9,675 nt of DNA from SHLJ01 sp041618535 (GTDB lineage: Bacteria; Bacteroidota; Bacteroidia; Flavobacteriales; Flavobacteriaceae): the NCBI GenBank assembly GCA_041618535.1, contig JBFKFP010000107.1:1-9675 (forward strand), given 5' to 3'. Of the stretch, positions 1 through 6,347 are shown piece after piece (position 1 is the stretch's first letter; every line of letters begins with the position of its first letter). Both the position numbers and the translations under genes were made by a program. The notes below the pieces were generated by a model, which saw only the letters and a list, made by a program, of their open reading frames with translations, had not been told where the DNA came from and searched no databases.

Positions 1-1497
1 AAAACGAGTGGTTCATTCAGCGGGTTTGTCGGGTTTGATGTGCCCGGGAATGACTACAATAATGCAAGTATTGATCAGGCCAGTGATGTGCAGAATCTTT
101 TTCCCAACGGAAATGCAACATTCGATTCGAGACTGTTGTCATATTTTGGCCGACTGCAATACGATTTCAAAGGAAAGTATTTACTCTCAGCTGTAATCAG
201 GAGAGACGGATCCACCAAGTTTGGTCCGGAGAATAAATTCGGTTGGTTCCCCTCAGGGTCTATTGGATGGATTATCAGCCAGGAGCCATTTCTCGAGAAC
301 AGCAACTTCCTTAACTTCTTTAAGGTAAGAGCCTCTTATGGTATCCTCGGTAACGACAGGATTCCTGACTTCAGGTATGTTTCTTTACTGAACGGTGAAG
401 GTACTTACGTAATTGATGACGAGCTCGTATTTGGTTCAGCAATAGGCGCGGTTGCCAACCCTGAAATTCGATGGGAAAAACAAAAAACCATTGACGTTGG
501 TCTTGATTTGCGTTTCTGGGAAAACAAGATCGATATTACTGCAGATTACTTCCAGAGGCGTACAGAAGACCTCCTTGTAGTCCCACAGGTTTCCGGTATT
601 CTGGGCGCCAATGCTCCGGGATCGGGTCCGCCGGTAATCAATGCAGGAATCGTCGAGAACAAGGGGTTTGAATTCGCCATAGGATATAACGACCAACTAA
701 GTGAGAACTTCTCTTTCGGCATCAGATATAATGTCACCTCTCTTGAGAATGAAGTTATTACGGTAAGTGCCGACGGTGACTTCCTTTCCGGAGGTTCATT
801 TGGTGTAGGGCAGGATCCGCCATCAAGGATGGAGGCCGGATTCCCTATTGGTTATTTCAGAGGTTTCAAAACCGACGGAATCTTCCAGAACCAGGCCGAG
901 GTTGACAGTTATCCAACGATAAACGACCAGGTTATCCCAGGTGACCTAAGATTTGTGGATATCAATAATGACGGTGTCATTGATGATGACGACCGCACCA
1001 ATATCGGTAATCCTCTTCCAAATGCGACCATGGGATTAAACCTGACCATAGACTATAAGAACTTTGACTTCGGAGCCTATGCTTTTGCCTCTATCGGAAA
1101 CGAGATTGTGAGGAACTATGAGAGAAATCAACCAAATACGAACCGAACTACGTATTATTTAGACCGCTGGACCGGTGAAGGCACAAGCAATAGCTTTCCT
1201 AGAGTGACTTCAGGAGCAAATTCCAATGCACTGTTCTCAGATTTCTACGTGGAGGACGGATCTTTCGTCCGACTTCAGAACGTTCAGTTGGGCTATACCC
1301 TGCCCGAATCTGTTGTAGAGAAAGTAGGAATAGACCGCCTGAGGTTTTATGTTTCAGCAAACAATTTATTAACTTTAACTGAATACAGAGGTTACGATCC
1401 AACCACTTCAACGGGGGAACCTATTGGAGGCGGAATCGATTATGGATTCTATCCAAACCCAAAGACTTTTGTTTTCGGTGTTAACCTTAAATTCTGA
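1..1497 (+). CDS. susC: SusC/RagA-family TonB-dependent outer-membrane transporter, C-terminal part
   Basis: The reading frame is open from base 1 and ends at TGA 1495-1497, giving 498 residues. No credible start lies inside: the GTG at 40 is an internal valine, so the gene begins left of the window. The family forms a 22-strand outer-membrane barrel that imports oligosaccharides with energy from TonB, and works with a SusD lid. Family members are usually about 1000 residues, so roughly the C-terminal half of the barrel is present; the signal peptide, carboxypeptidase-like domain, TonB box and plug are missing. Seen here are alternating aromatic barrel strands, the Asp-rich family loop around residues 314-341 (GDLRFVDINNDG, then NIGNPLPN), the YVEDGSFVRLQNVQLGY block, the NNLLTLTEYRGYDP block, and a C-terminus FVFGVNLKF ending in Phe as barrel proteins do. 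The susD homolog follows after 8 bases, so the two are almost certainly co-transcribed. The family call is very secure; substrate cannot be read from this part. Confidence 0.97.
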   Translation, partial: KTSGSFSGFVGFDVPGNDYNNASIDQASDVQNLFPNGNATFDSRLLSYFGRLQYDFKGKYLLSAVIRRDGSTKFGPENKFGWFPSGSIGWIISQEPFLENSNFLNFFKVRASYGILGNDRIPDFRYVSLLNGEGTYVIDDELVFGSAIGAVANPEIRWEKQKTIDVGLDLRFWENKIDITADYFQRRTEDLLVVPQVSGILGANAPGSGPPVINAGIVENKGFEFAIGYNDQLSENFSFGIRYNVTSLENEVITVSADGDFLSGGSFGVGQDPPSRMEAGFPIGYFRGFKTDGIFQNQAEVDSYPTINDQVIPGDLRFVDINNDGVIDDDDRTNIGNPLPNATMGLNLTIDYKNFDFGAYAFASIGNEIVRNYERNQPNTNRTTYYLDRWTGEGTSNSFPRVTSGANSNALFSDFYVEDGSFVRLQNVQLGYTLPESVVEKVGIDRLRFYVSANNLLTLTEYRGYDPTTSTGEPIGGGIDYGFYPNPKTFVFGVNLKF

Positions 1498-1505
1498 TCA
1501 CTGCT

Positions 1506-2960
1506 ATGAAAACATCTCATTTTAAATATTTTATATTGATAATGATCCTGGCAATGGCATGTAGCGACGAATTTGTTGATGTCGATTCACAGGATGAAAA
1601 TTCAGAGGACTTTTTTAATTCCGAAGATGACTATCAAAATGCATTAATCGCTGCTTATGATCCGTTGCACTCCACTTACCTGAATGTAATGTTGGGTGAG
1701 ATAGCTTCAGATAACACCCTGGCAGGTGGAGAAAGCGCGATTGATGTGCCGGGCATACAAGAAATAGACGACATGATACACACCCCGGTGAATCAGCAGC
1801 TGCGTGATATCTGGAGCTGGATGTACGGCGGGGTAAACAGGGCCAATTTTATCATGGAGTTTCAGGACAAAACCGATTTCCAGGGCAAGGAAGGCGTTAT
1901 CGGCCAGGCGCGTTTCCTAAGGGCCTATTATAATTTTGAATTAGTGAAATGGTTTGGGGATATTCCCTTCAAGATCGACTCTCGCATTCAATTTGGCGAT
2001 CAGTTCGAACTGCCCAGAACACCTAAGGAGGAGGTTTATGCCTTGATCGAGCAAGACTTGATCTATGCTGCAGACAACCTGCCTTATGTACAAGCTGAAG
2101 TTGGTCGTGTGACCAAGGGAGCCGCACAGGGTCTTCTGGGCAGGGTCTATCTCTACCAGGACAAATTCTCGGAGGCTGCACAGGTATTGGAGGAGCTGAT
2201 TAATAATGGGCCTCATGACCTGCTTGCAGACTATAGTACTATGTTCGAGAACGACAATGAGAATAATATCGAATCGGTTTTCGAGATCCAGTACACAGAC
2301 CAGGAAGGCGCATCATTTAATTGCCTGCAGTGCAGCGAAGGAAATGTAGCTGTCGGATTTAACGGAATAAGGAATTATACAGGACCAGTTTTCGAATCTG
2401 GGTTCAGCTTTAATGTTCCAACCCAGGAAGTTGTTGATGAATTTGAACCCGGCGATATTAGATTGGATACAGCCATCCTTGATATTGAAGCCTGGGCCGA
2501 GGAAACCGGGGCAACCTACCAGGAAGGCTTTGAGCATACCGGTTATTACAACAGAAAATATATTGCGCGGCAGGGTGATCTTAACACAGGTGATCCCAAC
2601 CTTACCAATCCGAATAATTACAGGGCCATTCGTTTTGCAGATGTGTTGCTTATGGCTGCTGAGGCCCTTAACAGGGGTGGAATTGATGATGGCCGTGCAC
2701 AAACATACCTGAATCGAGTGAGGAGCAGAGCTGGACTACCTGATGTGGTAGCCTCCGGACAAACACTTACTAACGCAATCTACCACGAACGGCGGGTTGA
2801 ACTGGTGGGTGAAGGCCACCGTTTCTTTGATTTGGTAAGAACCAACCGTGCGGCAGCTGAAATTGAGGGCTTCCAGTCAGGTAAACATGAATTATTCCCC
2901 ATTCCATCTATAGAAATACAGCTGGCCGGTAGCCAGTGGGAACAAAACCCAGGATATTAA
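1506..2960 (+). CDS. susD: SusD/RagB-family surface glycan-binding lipoprotein
   Basis: This 484-residue protein has the usual length of SusD homologs, which cap the SusC barrel and bind glycan on the cell surface through a TPR-rich alpha-helical fold. It starts with a short lipoprotein signal: a Lys-containing start, a hydrophobic core (FILIMILAMA) and the lipidation Cys19. Cys19 is followed by S-D-E, which resembles the acidic lipoprotein export signal that sends Bacteroidota lipoproteins to the surface. Family hallmarks are QARFLRAYYNFELVKWFGD at residues 134-152, the C-terminal RFADVLLMAAEALNR helix near 376-390, YLNRVRSRAGLP, HERRVELVGEGHRFFDLVR, and the terminal LFPIP...QNPGY. The start ATG lies 8 bases after the susC stop; no good Shine-Dalgarno is seen, as is normal in this phylum. 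The gene is intact. The glycan bound cannot be stated from sequence; a beta-glucan such as laminarin is inferred only from the neighbours. Confidence 0.97.
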   Translation: MKTSHFKYFILIMILAMACSDEFVDVDSQDENSEDFFNSEDDYQNALIAAYDPLHSTYLNVMLGEIASDNTLAGGESAIDVPGIQEIDDMIHTPVNQQLRDIWSWMYGGVNRANFIMEFQDKTDFQGKEGVIGQARFLRAYYNFELVKWFGDIPFKIDSRIQFGDQFELPRTPKEEVYALIEQDLIYAADNLPYVQAEVGRVTKGAAQGLLGRVYLYQDKFSEAAQVLEELINNGPHDLLADYSTMFENDNENNIESVFEIQYTDQEGASFNCLQCSEGNVAVGFNGIRNYTGPVFESGFSFNVPTQEVVDEFEPGDIRLDTAILDIEAWAEETGATYQEGFEHTGYYNRKYIARQGDLNTGDPNLTNPNNYRAIRFADVLLMAAEALNRGGIDDGRAQTYLNRVRSRAGLPDVVASGQTLTNAIYHERRVELVGEGHRFFDLVRTNRAAAEIEGFQSGKHELFPIPSIEIQLAGSQWEQNPGY

Positions 2961-2972
2961 AAAGAAAGAGTT

Positions 2973-5129
2973 ATGAGAAGAATTGGATTATTTATGATTT
3001 CATTGTTGGCCATAGCCTATTTTGGCTGTACCGATGATGACCGCGATACAGAATATCTTAATGATATTCCTGCACCGTCAAATGTTTCGGTCGCGGTAAG
3101 GGCCACACAGGACAATAGCGGCCTTGTAACCCTCACCCCTAACGGGGATGGGGCAATGGAATTCGATCTTGATTTTGGTGATGGCTCAGACCCTGTGGCG
3201 TTGATACCAGGTGAGAGCGCTGAGCATATTTTTGCAGAGGGATCCTATGAGCTTAACATGATTGCAACAGCAGTTAATGGCAAGACCACAGAGTTGGTTC
3301 AACCTCTTGTCGTGTCGTTTATAGCGCCTCAGAATCTTGAGGTAACCATCGAAAATGATGAGGCCATCTCAAGACAGGTAAACGTAACTGCCACGGCAGA
3401 TTTCGGAATTTCTTTCGATGTGGATTTCGGTGAAGGCATTGGTGCGGAACCATCTTCTGCAAACATGGGAGAAACCGTCAGTTATACCTACGAGGAAGTT
3501 GGAATTTACACGATTACCGTAACGGCCTACAGTGCTGCTATAGAGACCACGGTTTATACAGAAGATTTTGAAGTTACAGCCATTAGTCAGCCTCTTGTTT
3601 CAGCGCCAACTCCACCTGATAGGGCGCCTGAAGATGTTATTTCCATCTTTAGTGAGGTATATACGGATGTGCCCGGTTCGGATTATTTCCCAGACTGGGG
3701 GCAGGGCGGTTGCTGTGGAAGCAGCTGGGGCATGTTTGATCTGAACGGAGACCAGATGTTACAATACACCAACCTGAGTTACCAGGGAAATCAATTGGGA
3801 AGCCCGGTTGACGTATCAGAAATGGAATATATCCATCTCGATGTATGGACCTCAGACGTTTTACAGACCATTGAGATATCCCTTATCAGTTTGACCAATG
3901 GTGAGCGGCCAGTTGTGGTTCCCTTAACCCCAAATGACTGGACGAGCATCGATATCCCTATTTCAGATTACACTGACCAGAGTGGTTTTACAGTAGCCGA
4001 TATACACCAATTGAAATATGTCGGTGATCCGTTTGCTGGCGGAGGCACTGTGTTTATAGATAACATCTATTTCTACAGGCCTGCTCAATTTGAAACACTT
4101 CCAAGTATACCTGTCGATTTTGAAAGTTCTACTCTTGAATATAACGTCTTTAGTTTCGGAGCTTCAGATTTCGGACCAATCCCAGCAGGAATTGTAAGTA
4201 ATCCGGATCCGAGCGGAATAAATACAACATCTACCGTAATGGAAGTTCACAAAACCGGAGGAGCGCAGGTTTGGGCAGGTGCAGGCTTCCCATTGGCCGG
4301 CCCGATCGACTTCACAAATGGAACTACAATAAACGTGGATGTTTGGTCGCCAAATGCAGGCACCCCGATTCTGTTCAAACTGGAGGACACCAGCTCCCCA
4401 CCTGACGGAAATGGAAACCCATCTATTATCGCAGAGGTTATCGTCAATACAACGGTGGCAGGTGCCTGGGAAACATTGTCGTTCGATCTTACCACATTTG
4501 GCGGGTTCAGCACGGCTAACAATTACAACCAGGTCATTCTGTTTCCAAACTTCGGAAATGGTGGAGCAGACAATTTCTATTATTTCGACAATATTGCCTT
4601 CGCAGGTGTAACTACCCTGCCTAGCATTCCGATCGACTTTGAATCGAGCATTATAGACTATAATGTTTTCAGTTTTGGAGCTTCAGACTTCGGTCCTATC
4701 CCTGCCGGATTGATATCCAATCCGGATACTTCCGGAATAAATGCCAGTGCTACGGTTCTTGAAGTAGTCAAGACCTCAGGAGCACAGGTATGGGCAGGTG
4801 CAGGCTTCCCATTGGCCGGCCCGATAAATTTCAGTGCCGGAACTACTGTTACTATGAAGGTTTGGTCGCCCACGGCTGGTACACCCATACTATTTAAACT
4901 GGAAGACACGTCTTCCCCACCTGACGGTAACGGAAATCCGTCTGTTATAGCAGAAGTAATAGTCAATACAACCGTGGCAAACACCTGGGAGACATTGACC
5001 TTTGACCTGACCACTTTCGGTGCATTTGATCCGTCAAATCCCTACAATCAGGTGATAGTCTTTCCGAATTTCGGAAATGGTGGTTCGGGTAACGCCTATT
5101 ACTTCGATGACATTCAATTAACCAATTAA
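2973..5129 (+). CDS. Multidomain surface glycan-binding lipoprotein (two PKD-like domains, three jelly-roll-like domains)
   Basis: This 718-residue protein sits where SusE/F-type surface glycan-binding proteins sit in PULs, 12 bases after susD. A lipoprotein signal (MRRIGLFMISLLAIAYFG) ends at Cys19, followed by T-D-D-D, a likely surface-export signal. Two PKD-like beta-sandwiches follow, about residues 34-116 (FGDG at 68-71) and 118-203 (FGEG at 152-155). A third domain, about 216-371, opens with IFSEVYTDVPGSDYFPDWGQ, contains adjacent cysteines at 247-248, and ends with FIDNIYFY. Two copies of a domain of about 173 residues then fill 376-548 and 549-718; they are about three-quarters identical and end in YYFDNIAF and YYFDDIQL. 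The shared ending suggests that all three C-terminal domains are related beta-sandwiches of the carbohydrate-binding-module type. No catalytic motif of a glycoside hydrolase is visible, so binding rather than cleavage is inferred. The start is supported by the signal peptide. The lipoprotein and PKD calls are firm; the ligand is unknown. Confidence 0.85.
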   Translation: MRRIGLFMISLLAIAYFGCTDDDRDTEYLNDIPAPSNVSVAVRATQDNSGLVTLTPNGDGAMEFDLDFGDGSDPVALIPGESAEHIFAEGSYELNMIATAVNGKTTELVQPLVVSFIAPQNLEVTIENDEAISRQVNVTATADFGISFDVDFGEGIGAEPSSANMGETVSYTYEEVGIYTITVTAYSAAIETTVYTEDFEVTAISQPLVSAPTPPDRAPEDVISIFSEVYTDVPGSDYFPDWGQGGCCGSSWGMFDLNGDQMLQYTNLSYQGNQLGSPVDVSEMEYIHLDVWTSDVLQTIEISLISLTNGERPVVVPLTPNDWTSIDIPISDYTDQSGFTVADIHQLKYVGDPFAGGGTVFIDNIYFYRPAQFETLPSIPVDFESSTLEYNVFSFGASDFGPIPAGIVSNPDPSGINTTSTVMEVHKTGGAQVWAGAGFPLAGPIDFTNGTTINVDVWSPNAGTPILFKLEDTSSPPDGNGNPSIIAEVIVNTTVAGAWETLSFDLTTFGGFSTANNYNQVILFPNFGNGGADNFYYFDNIAFAGVTTLPSIPIDFESSIIDYNVFSFGASDFGPIPAGLISNPDTSGINASATVLEVVKTSGAQVWAGAGFPLAGPINFSAGTTVTMKVWSPTAGTPILFKLEDTSSPPDGNGNPSVIAEVIVNTTVANTWETLTFDLTTFGAFDPSNPYNQVIVFPNFGNGGSGNAYYFDDIQLTN
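4098..4616 (+). repeat. Tandem domain repeat, copy 1
   Basis: This is the first of two in-frame direct repeats with a period of 519 bases (173 codons), residues 376-548 of the surface lipoprotein. It begins LPSIPVDFESS and contains NVFSFGASDFGPIPAG, QVWAGAGFPLAGPI, GTPILFKLEDTSSPPDGNG and FPNFGNGG, all also found in copy 2. A 35-base stretch at 4272-4306 is identical to 4791-4825 in copy 2. The fold is probably a jelly-roll carbohydrate-binding domain, inferred from strand-like alternation and its setting. Confidence 0.93.
4617..5126 (+). repeat. Tandem domain repeat, copy 2
   Basis: This is the second copy of the repeat, residues 549-718, running up to the stop codon. By my count about 39 of 170 aligned residues differ from copy 1, and no insertions or deletions are needed. 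Changes cluster at the start (DFESSIIDY), around the GTTVTMKV strand, and in the loop FGAFDPSNPYNQ. The central segment with the WAG and LEDTSSPPDGNGNPS motifs is almost unchanged, suggesting it carries the ligand site or structural core. Confidence 0.93.
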
Positions 5130-5130
5130 T

Positions 5131-5135
5131 GAGGA
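5131..5135 (+). promoter_or_regulatory. Shine-Dalgarno-like GAGGA that favours the start at 5141
   Basis: GAGGA lies 5 bases before the ATG at 5141 and overlaps the alternative ATG at 5129. Bacteroidota often do without Shine-Dalgarno pairing, so this is supportive rather than decisive. The start at 5141 also yields an N-terminus MRRI, identical to that of the preceding lipoprotein gene. Confidence 0.4.
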
Positions 5136-5140
5136 TTAAG

Positions 5141-6133
5141 ATGAGAAGAATACAAAGAATTTTTAGGTACGGTGCACTCATGCTCTTGGTTTCAGCATTT
5201 TATACTTGTCAAGATGATGACCAGGAATTCGGTGAGATTATCGTTCCAAGCAATATTAACATCACATACGAAATTGTGGGACAGGATGTGGACAACCCCA
5301 ATGGAGATGGATCAGGCCTGGTCAATTTTACGGCCACTGCTGATGATGTGCTGACTTTCCGTTACGAATTCGGCGATGGTACCGATGTTGAGGTTGCCCC
5401 TTCCGGGTCAGTCACTCATCGTTTTAACCTTACCGGTGTAAACTCTTACACCGTAACTGTCATAGCTTCAGGACGGGGAGGGGTTGCATCCAGCAGCTCC
5501 GTTGTGATTGACGTTTTCAGCGCTTTCGATGACCAGGAGGCCAAAGACCTGTTAACCGGGGGGCCAGGATCATCAAAAACCTGGTACCTGGCTGCCGCAG
5601 ATGCCGGGCATCTGGGAGTCGGGCCTTCCCTGGTTCTTGACCTTATTATTTTTGGAGAGCCTAACCAGTTCTATTTCCCTTCTTTCTATTCTGCCACGCC
5701 ATTTGAGAAATGCGGACCGGAAATAAGCAATTGTTTGTGTACCGATCTGTTGACCTTCACTCAAACCGCAGAGAATGATCTCTTATATGAGCTCAATAAC
5801 GATGGGCAAACCTTTTTCAATGGTGCCCACCAGGACATCGTAGGAGGAAGTGTTGGCGAGGATGCCTGCTTCGATTTTGATACCACTGGAACAAGTACGG
5901 TATCATTGTCCCCTTCAAATATCGATTGGTCGTTGGTGCCAGACGAGTCATTTACTGCAAGGGGAACGGTGTTGAATTTCTCGAATGATGCCTTTATGGG
6001 ATATTATGTAAGTTCATCCACATACGATATCATTCAGGTTACGGAAACCACCTTATACGTCAGAACCGTGGATGGGCTGGATCCAAACCTGGCCTGGTAT
6101 CATAAATTTACGACAGAAAATCCATTTGATTAA
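5141..6133 (+). CDS. PKD-domain surface lipoprotein with C-terminal TGG-SKTW-type domain (SusE/F-like)
   Basis: With the start at 5141 the protein has 330 residues; an in-frame ATG at 5129, overlapping the previous stop by one base, would add four. The N-terminus is a lipoprotein signal ending at Cys23, followed by Q-D-D-D-Q-E, a probable surface-export signal; the residue before Cys is Thr, which is unusual for a lipobox. A PKD-like domain covers about residues 30-125, with the FGDG turn at 77-80 and the strand SYTVTVIASGRGG. The rest, about 130-330, is a separate beta-rich domain starting DLLTGGPGSSKTWYLA and containing GHLGVGPS. I recognise this as a domain that recurs in flavobacterial PUL lipoproteins, though I know no characterised function. 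It has four cysteines (three in KCGPEISNCLC, one in EDACFDFD). Being the last gene before a terminator, and close behind the other binding protein, it is inferred to be an accessory surface glycan-binding protein. No catalytic motif is seen. Confidence 0.82.
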   Translation: MRRIQRIFRYGALMLLVSAFYTCQDDDQEFGEIIVPSNINITYEIVGQDVDNPNGDGSGLVNFTATADDVLTFRYEFGDGTDVEVAPSGSVTHRFNLTGVNSYTVTVIASGRGGVASSSSVVIDVFSAFDDQEAKDLLTGGPGSSKTWYLAAADAGHLGVGPSLVLDLIIFGEPNQFYFPSFYSATPFEKCGPEISNCLCTDLLTFTQTAENDLLYELNNDGQTFFNGAHQDIVGGSVGEDACFDFDTTGTSTVSLSPSNIDWSLVPDESFTARGTVLNFSNDAFMGYYVSSSTYDIIQVTETTLYVRTVDGLDPNLAWYHKFTTENPFD

Positions 6134-6152
6134 ATAGTAAAGACAAAAACAA

Positions 6153-6187
6153 TGGCCGGGTGAGAAAACGCATCCGGCCAATTTTTT
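6153..6187 (+). terminator. Intrinsic terminator after the susCD-lipoprotein operon
   Basis: A ten-base-pair stem (TGGCCGGGTG with CATCCGGCCA, one G-U pair) with an eight-base A-rich loop is followed, after one A, by six T residues at 6182-6187. It starts 19 bases after the stop of the second PKD lipoprotein gene. It should end transcription of the surface operon and separate it from the transporter gene. Confidence 0.88.
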
Positions 6188-6219
6188 GTCGCGGTGTAGA
6201 TCGAGGCTGTTTGTCTTCA

Positions 6220-6253
6220 TTTGTCGGAAACTTTACCCCCTGAAGTAAATTAT
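6220..6253 (+). promoter_or_regulatory. Weak candidate Bacteroidota-type promoter for the sugar porter gene
   Basis: The 160 bases between the terminator and the ATG at 6348 contain no supported gene and should hold a promoter. TTTG at 6220-6223 and TAAATTAT at 6246-6253, 22 bases apart, partly match the Bacteroidota -33 (TTTG) and -7 (TAnnTTTG) elements. The -7 match is imperfect, it lies about 95 bases upstream of the start codon, and similar AT-rich words such as TATCTTTT (6262-6269) are present nearby. The placement is therefore uncertain. Confidence 0.2.
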
Positions 6254-6347
6254 CTACTTCATATCTTTTCATATACCTCAAAAATCCTTACTTTTTTCGC
6301 CTCCTTAAAATCATGTGTAAGACCTGCAGAAAATAAGCTTTTCTATA

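Noticed and set aside
40..42. GTG as a start codon for the first gene
   Set aside because: The frame is open to base 1, and the encoded sequence is mid-barrel SusC with no signal peptide. The gene simply continues beyond the left edge.
976..993. Asp-rich stretch DINNDGVIDDDD as a possible calcium-binding or dockerin-like motif
   Set aside because: A similar Asp-rich loop is a normal part of SusC-family barrels, so it needs no separate explanation.
2313..2712. Reverse ORF of 129 residues (2313-2702) and forward ORF of 99 residues (2413-2712) inside susD
   Set aside because: The susD frame here encodes well-conserved RagB/SusD motifs. The overlapping frames have low-complexity, unrecognisable translations.
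4247..5014. Two similar reverse-strand ORFs (4247-4522 and 4658-5014) that look like paralogs of each other
   Set aside because: They are antisense to the two tandem domain repeats, so their resemblance comes from the duplication itself. They lack any recognisable protein motif, and the forward frame is clearly the real gene.
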